Of a DNA stretch of 37,434 nt, positions 14,404 to 24,626 are shown one piece after another. Made by a program: the position numbers and the translations under genes. The notes below the pieces were generated by a model. That model worked only from the letters and a program-made list of their open reading frames with translations, was not told the origin of the DNA and did no database searches. The first letter of the stretch is position 1. Every line of letters starts with the position of its first letter. The stretch comes from Pseudomonadota bacterium. GTDB lineage: Bacteria > Myxococcota_A > Polyangia > Polyangiales > JAFGIB01. Location of the stretch: assembly GCA_017881185.1 (NCBI GenBank), contig JADGRE010000029.1, positions 1-37,434 on the forward strand, read 5' to 3'.

Positions 14404-17193
14404 ATGGTAGGCGTTATCCAGATTTCTGGACGTGGGCTCCGACCGAGCGTTCCGAGCCCCGGGCAGGTGGGTGTGTCGGAACAAGCCAGTCGAAGCCATG
14501 TGTGGGGGACCGTGCCGCAGGCACCGCTGCGCCTGCTCGCAGCGCTCTCGTCACGGCTGCGCCTGCTCGCCGCGCTCTTGCTGGTGGTCGGGGGCCTCTG
14601 CTTGTGGCGCAGCGCCCCCGGCGCCGCGCGCGCGCCGAGCTCGGAGCTCGCGCTCGCCCAGTGGCTGCAGCATCTCGGCTTGGTGGTGGACCCAGCGCAG
14701 GTTGCCTGGCTCGCCCCACGCCCGAGCTTGCTCGGCCTACGCCCCGCGCTCTTCTCGGCGCGCTCCGGCAAAGACCTGCACGACGTGTACTTCGCCAACG
14801 TCCGCGTCTCCGGCAGCTCGGTGGTCGACGTCTACGGCCTCACGAACACCACGCGCACCTCCAGCGCCGATGAAGACCAGCTCGTGCCGGTCGGGCCGTA
14901 CGTGGCGTACGCCGCGCGGGTAGGGCGCGCGTACGACGCCGTCGTGCTGCTCGACACGCGCGGCGAGCCTTCCGCCATCACGCACGGCTGGCCCTGGTAC
15001 GCGAAGCTGCAGAACGTCGTCACGAACCTGCAAGACACTGGCCGCGTGGCCGCGTTCGGCACACGTCGCTACAATTTCGTGAACGCTCCGTCGAAGTTGC
15101 AGCTGTCGGCGGTAGTCGCGAAGCTGAGCATCCACGCCGACACCCGTGAAATCGTGATCGACCCCGCTGCTGACCGGCCGGTGGTCGGCGCAGACGCCGT
15201 CGAGTTCGAGCGCGTCGAGAAGGGTCGTCCTGGCCTGGTGACCTGGGTGGTCGACACGGTGCGTCGCGTGCCGTGGATCGGTCGCGGCCCGGTCGAATGG
15301 CTCGAGCACACCGTGTTCGGTCTGACCGACCGCGCCAACCGCGCGTACCACGACGTGGTGGTGGTGGACACCGCCGCCGAGGTGAAACAGGAGCTGCAGC
15401 TTCCCGATCTGCCGGTGCGACCCGAGCCGCCCGCCGTGGTCAAGCGCGAGCTCGACATCGGCTGGCCGCCGCCACGTCTGCGCCCGGTGCTCGATCACCC
15501 CATCAAGGGCGAGGGTGTGTGGCTGCGCATCACCGACGATCCCTTCGTCGCGCAGAACCCGGACGGCTCGCCGCTGTTCTACCGCACGTTCATCCGCGTC
15601 GATCCCGAGCGCGAGTACACGCGCGTATACGTGACGATGTGGGATCCGCGTCAGGTGCAACTGGGCATCGTGATGGGCACGCAGGAGCCGCAGAGCGCGA
15701 CGGGTGAAACCGGCAGCGGTCAGATCCCACGCGATCCGTGGGTGATCTCGCACCTAGTCGGCGCCTTCAACGGCGGCTTTCAGGCGCTGCACGGCGAGTT
15801 CGGCGCCATGTCGGAGCGGCGCGTGTACTTGCCGCCGAAGCCCTACGCCGCAACCGTCGCTGTGCTCGAAGACGGCCGGGTCGGCATGGGCTCGTGGCCT
15901 GGGCCGGGCCGTCGCGCGTGGGACGAAGAGCTGGCGAACTCGCAGATCCCCAACGACATGATCGCGATGCGTCAGAACCTGACGAGCGTGGTCGAGGACG
16001 GTCGCTACAATCCGTGGGAGCGCTGGTGGTGGGGCGCCGCACCCGAGTGGGCCAAGGAGCAGACCTACATTCCGCGCTCGGGCTTGTGCCTCACGAGCGA
16101 AGGCTTTCTCGCGTACTTCTGGGGCGAGTCGATGGGCCCCGAGGAGCTTGGCAAGGCGATGATCGCGGCACGCTGCGAGCGCGGCATGCACCTCGACATG
16201 AATGGCAAACACACAGGCTTCGAGCTCTACCGTCCATTCGCCAAGGGCGAGAGCATCCCGCCTTTGACGCGCGCGTTGACGGCCAGCGAGTACGATGGTG
16301 ACTCCGCAGACCTGCTGGGCGTGCACGTGCGCTCGCGCTTGGCCGTGTCCGCCATGACCCCCATCTCGTTCCCGCGCTATCTTGGGCGCGACCCGCGCGA
16401 CTACTTCTATCTCACGCGCAAGCCGCTGTTGCCCGGTGACGATCTGCAGATCGGCGGCAAAGCCGTGCCGTTCTCCACCGACGGTCTCCCGGACGTCGGC
16501 TTCCCAGCGGCGTTTGCCCGCACCGCGCTGGTCGGTGAGGCACCCGCCTGGGTCGTGCGCATCGACGCTTCACGCGCCGTGCCGCAAACGCTCGCGGATC
16601 CCGGCCTGACGCGACCCGTCGCGTACCTCACGGGTGTGGCTGCCGCGCCAGCAAACACTGCGGTGCCTGCACCAAGCGCAGGCGTCTCGCTCTTCGCTCA
16701 TTACCTGCACGGACGCTTGCGCGTGGCCGTCGGCGAGCCGCCCAGCGGCGCTGCCACGCTGTGCAGTGGACCGCTCTTGTCGGACGCGCCCACCGCCGCC
16801 GCCGCCATTGGCGTCGATGCCGAAGGCTTCGTGGTGTACGCGCAGGGCGCGTGGGCCGCGCTCAGCCAAGCCATGCAAGGCGCAGGCGTCGCACAGCCCA
16901 TTGCCTTGCCTGCACAGCGTCTGGCGTTCGCGCGGGAGGCCGGCAACGTGGCCGTCGACGGCTCGACGCCGTTGGCCGTCGACGAGGACAGCGCGCTGGC
17001 GTTCATGGCCCAGACTCGGCCCGCGGCCGACGTCCTATTCCCCCAGGTCAAGCCGCGACCGTACGGCTACTGGGGTTGGCTGCAAGATCAGCGCGTGCGC
17101 TACTTCCCCAGCGGTCCGGCGCGTTTCCCAATGCCTGACGCGCTCAAACCCGACGCCGGCGCCCCGCCAGCGTTGCCCGCGCCTGCGCACTGA
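14404..17193 (+). CDS. Phosphodiester glycosidase (NAGPA-like) membrane-anchored protein
   Basis: 929 residues. A single hydrophobic segment (LLAALSSRLRLLAALLLVVGGLCLW, roughly 45-68) anchors it in the inner membrane. The long following region contains LHDVYFANVRVSGSSVVDVYG and is unassigned. A NAGPA/DUF2233-type domain spans about 440-620, with its hallmark GAFNGGFQ (N456), RSGLCLTSEGFLAYF and HLDMNGKHTGFEL (D598). This family includes enzymes that uncover mannose-6-phosphate and bacterial exopolysaccharide-related proteins. The substrate is unknown. The ATG start is uncertain: GTG codons at 14467 and 14473 are alternatives, and no strong ribosome-binding site is seen. It is divergent from the HEAT gene across only 39 bp. 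Confidence 0.8.
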   Translation: MVGVIQISGRGLRPSVPSPGQVGVSEQASRSHVWGTVPQAPLRLLAALSSRLRLLAALLLVVGGLCLWRSAPGAARAPSSELALAQWLQHLGLVVDPAQVAWLAPRPSLLGLRPALFSARSGKDLHDVYFANVRVSGSSVVDVYGLTNTTRTSSADEDQLVPVGPYVAYAARVGRAYDAVVLLDTRGEPSAITHGWPWYAKLQNVVTNLQDTGRVAAFGTRRYNFVNAPSKLQLSAVVAKLSIHADTREIVIDPAADRPVVGADAVEFERVEKGRPGLVTWVVDTVRRVPWIGRGPVEWLEHTVFGLTDRANRAYHDVVVVDTAAEVKQELQLPDLPVRPEPPAVVKRELDIGWPPPRLRPVLDHPIKGEGVWLRITDDPFVAQNPDGSPLFYRTFIRVDPEREYTRVYVTMWDPRQVQLGIVMGTQEPQSATGETGSGQIPRDPWVISHLVGAFNGGFQALHGEFGAMSERRVYLPPKPYAATVAVLEDGRVGMGSWPGPGRRAWDEELANSQIPNDMIAMRQNLTSVVEDGRYNPWERWWWGAAPEWAKEQTYIPRSGLCLTSEGFLAYFWGESMGPEELGKAMIAARCERGMHLDMNGKHTGFELYRPFAKGESIPPLTRALTASEYDGDSADLLGVHVRSRLAVSAMTPISFPRYLGRDPRDYFYLTRKPLLPGDDLQIGGKAVPFSTDGLPDVGFPAAFARTALVGEAPAWVVRIDASRAVPQTLADPGLTRPVAYLTGVAAAPANTAVPAPSAGVSLFAHYLHGRLRVAVGEPPSGAATLCSGPLLSDAPTAAAAIGVDAEGFVVYAQGAWAALSQAMQGAGVAQPIALPAQRLAFAREAGNVAVDGSTPLAVDEDSALAFMAQTRPAADVLFPQVKPRPYGYWGWLQDQRVRYFPSGPARFPMPDALKPDAGAPPALPAPAH

Positions 17194-17255
17194 GCCCAAC
17201 CGCCGCGTTCCGTGTCCCGGCTCCCGGCAGACCGCCGCAGAAGTAACCCATAGCC

Positions 17256-17285
17256 TTGACCAAAATCGCTCTGATCCCGTACCTT
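17256..17285 (+). promoter_or_regulatory. Possible promoter of the Ser/Thr kinase gene
   Basis: TTGACC (17256-17261) is a five-of-six -35 match; TACCTT (17280-17285) is a weak -10 at 18-bp spacing. It lies in the 163-bp spacer (17194-17356) and about 70 bp before the proposed TTG start. The -10 is poor. Confidence 0.3.
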
Positions 17286-17356
17286 TAGGGTCTGTAGCAC
17301 CGGGTCGCGCGCAGCCGTTTGTTGCGCACGGCATTCGTGGTTGTCATGAGGGCGAC

Positions 17357-19990
<2,634 letters not shown>

Positions 19991-20031
19991 GCGGGCAGCT
20001 GCGCCACGCCCGAGATTGACGCTGGCGCGCG

Positions 20032-20643
20032 CTACTCCACGCGGTCGCGCACGCGCAGCACCGGGTCCGGCACGAGCTCGCCAGGTGCGCCGAGGTTGGC
20101 CCCACGCTCGAAGCGGGAATACGCCCCATCGCCATCGAGGTCGCCCTCCGCACGCAAGCTGAGCGCCGCGACTTTGGGTGTCGGCAGGGCGCAGCCAGCC
20201 TGCGTTGGCAGGTAGCTGTAGCGGTAGCGCAGCGCGGCCTGCGGCAAGAACCCGATGGCGGACCAGGTGGCCGCGCCCGGCGTATCCGCGGCGCTGAAGT
20301 CGACTCGCACCGGCTCGACGGCTGGAAGAGCCGGTGCAGGGCCAGCCGCGGTGGCCAGACAGAACGCGTGCGTGCCATCCGGCAGGCTCTGCGCTGTGGC
20401 GTAGTAGCTCGCACTCGCCTTGTACAAGCTCGCGAGCTCGCTCGAGGCTTCTGCGATCTTGCTGGTCTGCACTGTGCGAATGAACGTGGGGAACGCGACG
20501 GCGAGCAGCGCGCCGAGCAAGCACACCACCAGTGCGCCTTCCACGAGGGTGAAAGCACGCTGCGCTCTGCCTTGGAGTCTTGCCAGTCGACGCCGCTCAG
20601 TCTGCACGCGACGCAGTGTGAGCCGGCGCGGGCCGACGATCAA
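20032..20643 (-). CDS. Prepilin-like protein with Ala(-1) cleavage site and EF-hand-like loop
   Basis: 203 residues. The N-terminus has a long basic leader (about 30 residues) then AFTLVEGALVVCLLGALLAVAFPTF, a type IV prepilin signal. The residue before the cut (F31) is Ala30 instead of Gly, and the usual Glu at mature position 5 is kept. The helix continues through SKIAEASSELASLYKASASYY. Two cysteines (AFCLA and AGCAL) may form a disulfide. DLDGDGAYSRFE (168-179) is a complete EF-hand-like loop. The TTG start overlaps the upstream TPR stop (TTGA), an assignment made from context; the start is uncertain because AGGA sits too close to it. A minor pilin or pseudopilin role is likely. Confidence 0.8.
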   Translation of the reverse strand: MIVGPRRLTLRRVQTERRRLARLQGRAQRAFTLVEGALVVCLLGALLAVAFPTFIRTVQTSKIAEASSELASLYKASASYYATAQSLPDGTHAFCLATAAGPAPALPAVEPVRVDFSAADTPGAATWSAIGFLPQAALRYRYSYLPTQAGCALPTPKVAALSLRAEGDLDGDGAYSRFERGANLGAPGELVPDPVLRVRDRVE

Positions 20644-21545
20644 TCCTGCGCGCGGCCGTCGCTGAGTCCCTGGGGATCCGCCTGCGGATCGAAGCCACGC
20701 AACAAGAGTGCTGTGGCATCGAACGGTGGCCGCTTACCGAGCAGCATGAACAGGCTCGGATCCACGTACGGAAAGTTCTTCATGCGGGCGGCTTCCAGCT
20801 CCTGCGCGGTGCGCTGGAAGGCCTCGGCGTAGGAGGCGTTGCGCAGCTGCCCGAGGCGAGCCAGCACCTGCTGCTTCATGCTGTCGTCGCTGATGGTGGC
20901 GTAGACGTCTTGCAAGTGTTTGATGGCCTGTTCGGTCTTGCCCAGGCGACTCAGCTGGCCGGCGGCACTCAAGGCCAACCAAGCCGGCCCTGCGCCGCGC
21001 AGCGCGGCGAGCTGCAGGTACACGAGGCCGTGTCGGCGGGCCTCGGCGCGCTCGTCGTCGCCGACCAACATCGGCGCGAGCTCGTAGGCGTAGGTGGCGC
21101 CGAGATCCCACGCCAGGTCACCGTCGTCCGGGAACACTGTGATGCCTCGCTCGAGATAGGCGATGGCTTTGCGAATGTCGTCGTTGGTCACGTCGCCGGT
21201 GCGGTAGATGGCGGCGCTCGCCACCCAGCGGTAGACCTTCTTGAAATGCGGGTCGAGCGCGAGCATGGCATCGGTGTACGCGTACAAGTTCTTCACGCCA
21301 CCGCGATGCACGATCTCCGAACCAAAGTAGATCAGCGCTTTCATCCAGATCAGATCCGCCAGCAGCTCGCGATAGCCGAGTGAGCCCATCACCAGCTGGT
21401 CCGGCGGCGGCAAGTAGTAGACGTCCTCGTAGGTCTGCGTCGCGATGAAGTGGCTCTGTGCACGGTCGCGCAGGCGCTCGGTGGCCAGGGCCGCCGCGAG
21501 CAGGGCGCCTATCAGCACGACGCGGCTAGGCCAAGCGCTCATCAT
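20640..21545 (-). CDS. TPR-repeat protein of the pilin locus
   Basis: 301 residues beginning MMSAWPSRVVLIGALLAAALATERL, an N-terminal signal anchor. The rest is alpha-helical with TPR-like pairs (NLYAYTDAMLALDPHFKKVYRWVASAAIY, DDIRKAIAYLERGITVFPDDGDLAWDLGATYAY, AWLALSAAGQLSRLGKTEQAIKHLQDVY, SYAEAFQRTAQELEAARM). Function is unknown. Its position between two prepilin genes, with 4-bp overlap to the third, suggests a role in pilus assembly or its regulation (inference). The start at 21545 has GGA about seven bases before the ATG. The gene lies only 32 bases after the U-tract of the strong terminator at 21578-21609, so it may depend on readthrough or on a promoter I cannot see. Confidence 0.8.
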   Translation of the reverse strand: MMSAWPSRVVLIGALLAAALATERLRDRAQSHFIATQTYEDVYYLPPPDQLVMGSLGYRELLADLIWMKALIYFGSEIVHRGGVKNLYAYTDAMLALDPHFKKVYRWVASAAIYRTGDVTNDDIRKAIAYLERGITVFPDDGDLAWDLGATYAYELAPMLVGDDERAEARRHGLVYLQLAALRGAGPAWLALSAAGQLSRLGKTEQAIKHLQDVYATISDDSMKQQVLARLGQLRNASYAEAFQRTAQELEAARMKNFPYVDPSLFMLLGKRPPFDATALLLRGFDPQADPQGLSDGRAQD

Positions 21546-21577
21546 CTAATTCCATCACAACGCGCGGCACACAGTAC

Positions 21578-21609
21578 AAAAAAACTCCCCGGCGCAGGGG
21601 CCGGGGAGT
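21578..21609 (-). terminator. Intrinsic terminator after the pilA-like gene
   Basis: A perfect 10-bp stem (GCCGGGGAGT paired with ACTCCCCGGC) with a 6-base loop, followed on the minus strand by a run of seven T. This is a classic rho-independent terminator, 28 bases after the pilin stop codon. Confidence 0.93.
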
Positions 21610-21637
21610 CGATCACGCACAGAAAAGCAGAGGCGAC

Positions 21638-22174
21638 TTACTCGATCTCGTTGTCGATGTAGAAGCCCTTGGCGTGGTACAGCGCGTTGTCCTTGTCGGT
21701 ACCAGTCGCGAGCTCGAAGGTGCTCAGCGTGGCGTCACCGTCGAGGTCGCCGTGCGCGAAGAACGTGTAGACATTCGCGTTGGCAGCCCAGCCGCACATG
21801 CCGGACGCTGACGTGATGCCGTAGCCGAAGTACACGTAGTCGGCGATGGAGAAGCCCAGCGCGACCGCGTTCGTGCCCGCCGAGTACGACTGCTTGTTCT
21901 GGTTCGGCACGGTGGGGTTCATGGGCTCGGCGCCGACCGAGCAATAGGTCGACGTGGTGCCGGTGAGGCTCTTTGTGGTGCGCTCTTGCGACATGTAGCT
22001 CGTGGCGGACTTGAACAACGAGTTCAAGTTGCCCGTGGCTTCAGCGGTCTTGGAGCGGCGGACGTAGCCGATGAACGCCGGGATGGCGAGAGCAGCTAGA
22101 ATGCCTAGGATGGCGACGACGATCATCAACTCGATCAGGGTGAACCCCGATTTCTTCTTCAAAAGCTTGGACAT
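21638..22174 (-). CDS. pilA: Type IV major pilin-like protein
   Basis: 178 residues. The start MSKLLKKKSG at 22174 gives a short leader ending in Gly10, cut before F11; Glu at mature position 5 (E15) and the hydrophobic helix FTLIELMIVVAILGILAALAIPAF follow, as in type IVa pilins. The globular part has two cysteines (STYCSV and SGMCGW) that may pair. DLDGDATLSTFE (143-154) is an EF-hand-like loop. The length and the strong sigma-54-type promoter with a terminator point to a highly expressed major pilin. An in-frame ATG 60 bp upstream is possible, but the pilin leader would then be unusually long. Which of the three pilins forms the fibre is an inference. Confidence 0.88.
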   Translation of the reverse strand: MSKLLKKKSGFTLIELMIVVAILGILAALAIPAFIGYVRRSKTAEATGNLNSLFKSATSYMSQERTTKSLTGTTSTYCSVGAEPMNPTVPNQNKQSYSAGTNAVALGFSIADYVYFGYGITSASGMCGWAANANVYTFFAHGDLDGDATLSTFELATGTDKDNALYHAKGFYIDNEIE

Positions 22175-22259
22175 CGAAACGAACCGTGCCTTTCTGCGAC
22201 GTGCCGCCGCTTGGAACTCACACGACTGGAGCAACGCTCCTGGGCCGCGTGAGGTGGTT

Positions 22260-22276
22260 ATGCACCGAGTGTGCCA
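22260..22276 (-). promoter_or_regulatory. Sigma-54-type -24/-12 promoter of the pilA-like gene
   Basis: On the minus strand the sequence is TGGCAC-ACTCG-GTGCAT. The -24 element TGGCAC is perfect. The -12 element is GTGCA against TTGCA (one mismatch), with the GG and GC at standard spacing. Transcription would start near 22250, leaving a leader of about 76 bases. Confidence 0.82.
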
Positions 22277-22282
22277 GGGGGT

Positions 22283-22302
22283 GCTGACCCGAATTGGTCA
22301 GC
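22283..22302. promoter_or_regulatory. Inverted repeat just upstream of the pilA-like promoter
   Basis: GCTGACC-CGAATT-GGTCAGC, a perfect 7-bp repeat centred about 43 bp upstream of the predicted transcript start. It shares GAATnGGTCA-like sequence with the repeat at 22359-22377. There is no U-tract, so it is not an intrinsic terminator. It is probably a protein-binding site close to the sigma-54 promoter. Confidence 0.55.
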
Positions 22303-22331
22303 GAACCCTCCGCAAGTTAGGGCGAAATGAG

Positions 22332-22361
22332 AGATCCGCCGTGTTTGAAGATCCGCAGTGT
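22332..22361. repeat. Direct repeat in the pilA upstream region
   Basis: AGATCCGCCGTGT (22332-22344) and AGATCCGCAGTGT (22349-22361) differ at one base and start 17 bp apart. They may mark another DNA-binding protein site. Meaning unknown. Confidence 0.35.
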
Positions 22362-22377
22362 GACGAGAATGGTCACA
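22359..22377. promoter_or_regulatory. Candidate activator (PilR-type) binding site at -118
   Basis: TGTGAC-GAGAATG-GTCACA, a perfect 6-bp repeat with 7-bp spacer, centred about 118 bp upstream of the predicted start. That is a normal distance for a sigma-54 enhancer. A CRP-type site would need a 6-bp spacer between TGTGA and TCACA; here it is 9. Confidence 0.55.
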
Positions 22378-22392
22378 TGCCTGGGTAGTAGC

Positions 22393-22407
22393 TGACAAAA
22401 AAAGTCA
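22393..22407. promoter_or_regulatory. Second candidate activator site at -150
   Basis: TGAC-AAAAAAA-GTCA, the same half-sites and spacing as the repeat centred 32 bp (three helical turns) away. Its last three bases are the stop codon of the upstream pilin gene. Confidence 0.45.
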
Positions 22408-23031
22408 TTCCCAACCCTTGTCGTGGGCGTGGTCAGGGTCGGGGCTGGCGGCGCCCACCCAAATGTTGGTGCTCGCCGAGTAGGCTTCGAAGGTGACGTA
22501 GTTGCCGTCGCCGTCGAGGTCCGCTACCGCGTCCGCGATGTACCAGAAGTCGGCGTTGCCGGTTGTCCAACCGTAGGCAGCGGGTGCGCTGGTCGGGTCC
22601 CCCGCCGCGACCGCATAACCGAAGCGCACCGCACCCGCAGGATGTGCGCCGAGCTGGTTCCAATACCCCATGACGCTGGCGTTCGTGTTAGCGAACACGC
22701 GGGCTTCGCGGCGATTGGTGGCGCTCACGAGGCTCGGGTCGGGCGTCAGGAACCCGGCACTCAAGGCGAGGCCGGTGGGGTTGTTGGCAGTGCCGATCGT
22801 CCCGCAATAGGCCCCGAACTCGGAGCGATACGACTCTTCGCGCAGCTTGATCACGCCAAGGAATTGCGTCGCCTCGGCTGTGCGTGACTTGTAGACGTAC
22901 GAAGTGAAGGTCGGGATGGCGACTGCTGCCAGCACGCCGATGATGATCACGACGATCATCAGCTCCACGAGCGTGAACCCAGCGGCGCCTCGCTCGGCTT
23001 CGGGGTGCCTACATGTCGGCTGACTTGGCAT
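22405..23031 (-). CDS. Type IV pilin-like protein with EF-hand-like loop
   Basis: 208 residues. The ATG at 23031 follows an AGAGAGGG ribosome-binding site and gives an 18-residue leader ending in Gly18, then FTLVELMIVVIIIGVLAAVAIPTF with Glu at mature position 5. The helix continues YVYKSRTAEATQFLGVIKLREESYRSEFG. Only one cysteine (AYCGTI) is in the mature part. DLDGDGNYVTFE (171-182) is a complete EF-hand-like loop, and the C-terminus has several Asp and His (PDPDHAHDKGWE). It lies between pilR and the pilA-like gene, each with its own sigma-54-type promoter, so expression of the two could differ. A second major pilin or a minor pilin is equally possible. Confidence 0.85.
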   Translation of the reverse strand: MPSQPTCRHPEAERGAAGFTLVELMIVVIIIGVLAAVAIPTFTSYVYKSRTAEATQFLGVIKLREESYRSEFGAYCGTIGTANNPTGLALSAGFLTPDPSLVSATNRREARVFANTNASVMGYWNQLGAHPAGAVRFGYAVAAGDPTSAPAAYGWTTGNADFWYIADAVADLDGDGNYVTFEAYSASTNIWVGAASPDPDHAHDKGWE

Positions 23032-23122
23032 GCTTGAGCCCTCTCTTGAGCAGAGTACAGGGGAACGCCGGGCCCGGACAATCGCCGGCGCGGCCTGGCG
23101 GTGTGTGCAGCGCATGGTTGCC

Positions 23123-23138
23123 TGCAAGGTGCGCGCCG
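23123..23138 (-). promoter_or_regulatory. Sigma-54-type -24/-12 promoter of the second pilin
   Basis: On the minus strand the sequence is CGGCGC-GCACC-TTGCA. The -12 element TTGCA is perfect and the GG/GC spacing is standard; the -24 element matches four of six (CGGCGC against TGGCAC). Transcription would start near 23112, leaving a leader of about 81 bases, similar to the pilA-like gene. Confidence 0.68.
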
Positions 23139-23140
23139 AG

Positions 23141-23161
23141 GTTGGCGGAGCGTTGGCGGAG
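23141..23161. repeat. Short direct repeat upstream of the second pilin promoter
   Basis: GTTGGCGGAGC appears in two adjacent copies starting at 23141 and 23152, three bases upstream of the -24 element. It is a possible binding site or replication slippage. Confidence 0.3.
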
Positions 23162-23183
23162 CTTGGCCGAACTGACTTGCGCG

Positions 23184-24599
23184 TTAGCGCGGTTCGCCGA
23201 GGTCGGTCTCGTACACGCTCTCGTCCGGGTCACCGAGGCCGTACTTTGCGAGCCGGTAGCGAAACGAGCGGAAGGTCATGCCGAGCAACTTGGCCGCGTC
23301 TTTGCGCACGCCCCCCGCCTTCTCGAGCGCAGCCTCGAGCACCTGGCGTTCGATGCCGGCCAGATGCCCGTCGAGGTCGAAGCCGGTGTCCGGGATGCGC
23401 AGCGGCACAACCGTTGGCTGCGCTGCATCGGCAGCAGGTTTCGGCGTGAGGTCGAAGAGCTCGATGCGGGCGCCGAGCGCGAGTGTGACGGCGCGCTCCA
23501 CCACGTTTTCCAGCTCGCGCACGTTGCCACGATACGGCTGACCCACGAGCCAGCGCATCGCCTCTGGCGAAAATGACAGGCGCTTGTTCTGCACGGCGGC
23601 ATGCTTGCGCAGGAAGTGTTCGGCGAGCAGCGGGATGTCTTCGCTGCGCTCGCGCAGCGGCGGCAAGTGCAAGTTGATGACGTTCAGTCGATAGAACAGG
23701 TCCTCGCGGAAACGCCCCGCGTTGACCTCGGCTTCGACGTCACGGTTGGTGGCGGCGACGACGCGCACATCGACCGGCAGCTCTTCGTGGCCTCCCACCG
23801 GGCGCACCGTGCGCTCTTGCAGCACGCGCAGCAGCTTCACTTGCAGCGCGGCAGGCAGCTCGCCTACTTCGTCGAGAAAGAGCGTGCCGCCGTCAGCTGC
23901 GCGAAACAGGCCGTCTTTCTTCGCCGTGGCTCCGGTGAACGCGCCCTTTTCGTAGCCGAAGAGCTCGCTTTCGAGCAGCGGCTCGGGCAGGGCTGCACAG
24001 TTGATGGCCACGAACGCCTTGCTGGCGCGCTCACCGCTCTGATGCAGGGCGCGCGCCACGAGCTCTTTGCCCGTTCCGCTCTCGCCGGTGATGAGCACGC
24101 TCGCCGGGGCGCTGGCAACGCGCTCGACCATGCGCATGATCGACTGGATCGACGCGCTCTTGCCCACGAGGTCGCCGGTGCGGAAGCCTTCCTGCAAGCG
24201 CCTGCGCAGTGTCTTGTTCTGATCGACGATGCTGCGCTTCTCACAGGCCTTCTCGAGGATCGCGAGCAGCTCGTCGTTCTTGAACGGCTTCTGGATGTAG
24301 TCGTACGCGCCTTCGCGCATGGCCTGCACGGCCTGCGCCGTGGTCGCATACGCGGTGATCATGATCACCTGCGTGCCGTCGTCGATGGCACGGGCCTCTT
24401 GCAGCACGCCCATGCCCGAGCCATCGGGCATGGAGAGATCGGTGACGACTAGATCGTACGGCTCGCCGCTGCGCAGCGCGGCCGCCGCGCGCGTCTGACC
24501 GTCGGCCACCTGGGTGTCGTAGCCGGCACGCGAGAGCAATACGCGAAGCATCTCGCGCAGGCCCGCCTCGTCATCGACCACCAGGACGCGCGCTTTCAT
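23184..24599 (-). CDS. pilR: Sigma-54-dependent response regulator, PilR-like
   Basis: 471 residues in three domains. A receiver (1-120) has the acidic pocket VVDDE, phospho-acceptor D54 ([10 protein letters not shown]) and K104. The AAA+ activator domain has Walker A GESGTGK (172-178), the sigma-54-contacting GAFTGA (219-224), Walker B TLFLDE (239-244) and the arginine-containing [10 protein letters not shown] segment. A C-terminal Fis-type helix-turn-helix ([25 protein letters not shown]) binds DNA. It stands directly upstream of two pilin genes with -24/-12 promoters, so a PilR role is likely. No pilS sensor lies beside it; a soluble histidine kinase is encoded at 27148-28329. The paralogous NtrC/AtoC group is the main alternative. 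Confidence 0.85.
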   Translation of the reverse strand: MKARVLVVDDEAGLREMLRVLLSRAGYDTQVADGQTRAAAALRSGEPYDLVVTDLSMPDGSGMGVLQEARAIDDGTQVIMITAYATTAQAVQAMREGAYDYIQKPFKNDELLAILEKACEKRSIVDQNKTLRRRLQEGFRTGDLVGKSASIQSIMRMVERVASAPASVLITGESGTGKELVARALHQSGERASKAFVAINCAALPEPLLESELFGYEKGAFTGATAKKDGLFRAADGGTLFLDEVGELPAALQVKLLRVLQERTVRPVGGHEELPVDVRVVAATNRDVEAEVNAGRFREDLFYRLNVINLHLPPLRERSEDIPLLAEHFLRKHAAVQNKRLSFSPEAMRWLVGQPYRGNVRELENVVERAVTLALGARIELFDLTPKPAADAAQPTVVPLRIPDTGFDLDGHLAGIERQVLEAALEKAGGVRKDAAKLLGMTFRSFRYRLAKYGLGDPDESVYETDLGEPR

Positions 24600-24626
24600 C
24601 GCGTCGACGAGGTTAGCACCATTTGC

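Noticed and set aside
16634..17356. A longer N-terminus for the Ser/Thr kinase
   Set aside because: The upstream in-frame sequence lies inside the preceding gene and is Arg/Ser/Pro-rich; the TTG with GAGG fits better.
19992..20012. CGGGC-N11-GCCCG in the convergent gap after the kinase
   Set aside because: Five-base stem with a long loop and no U-tract; too weak to call a terminator.
22359..22377. CRP-type site TGTGA...TCACA
   Set aside because: The spacing is nine bases instead of six, so it does not fit a CRP site; the enhancer interpretation is better.
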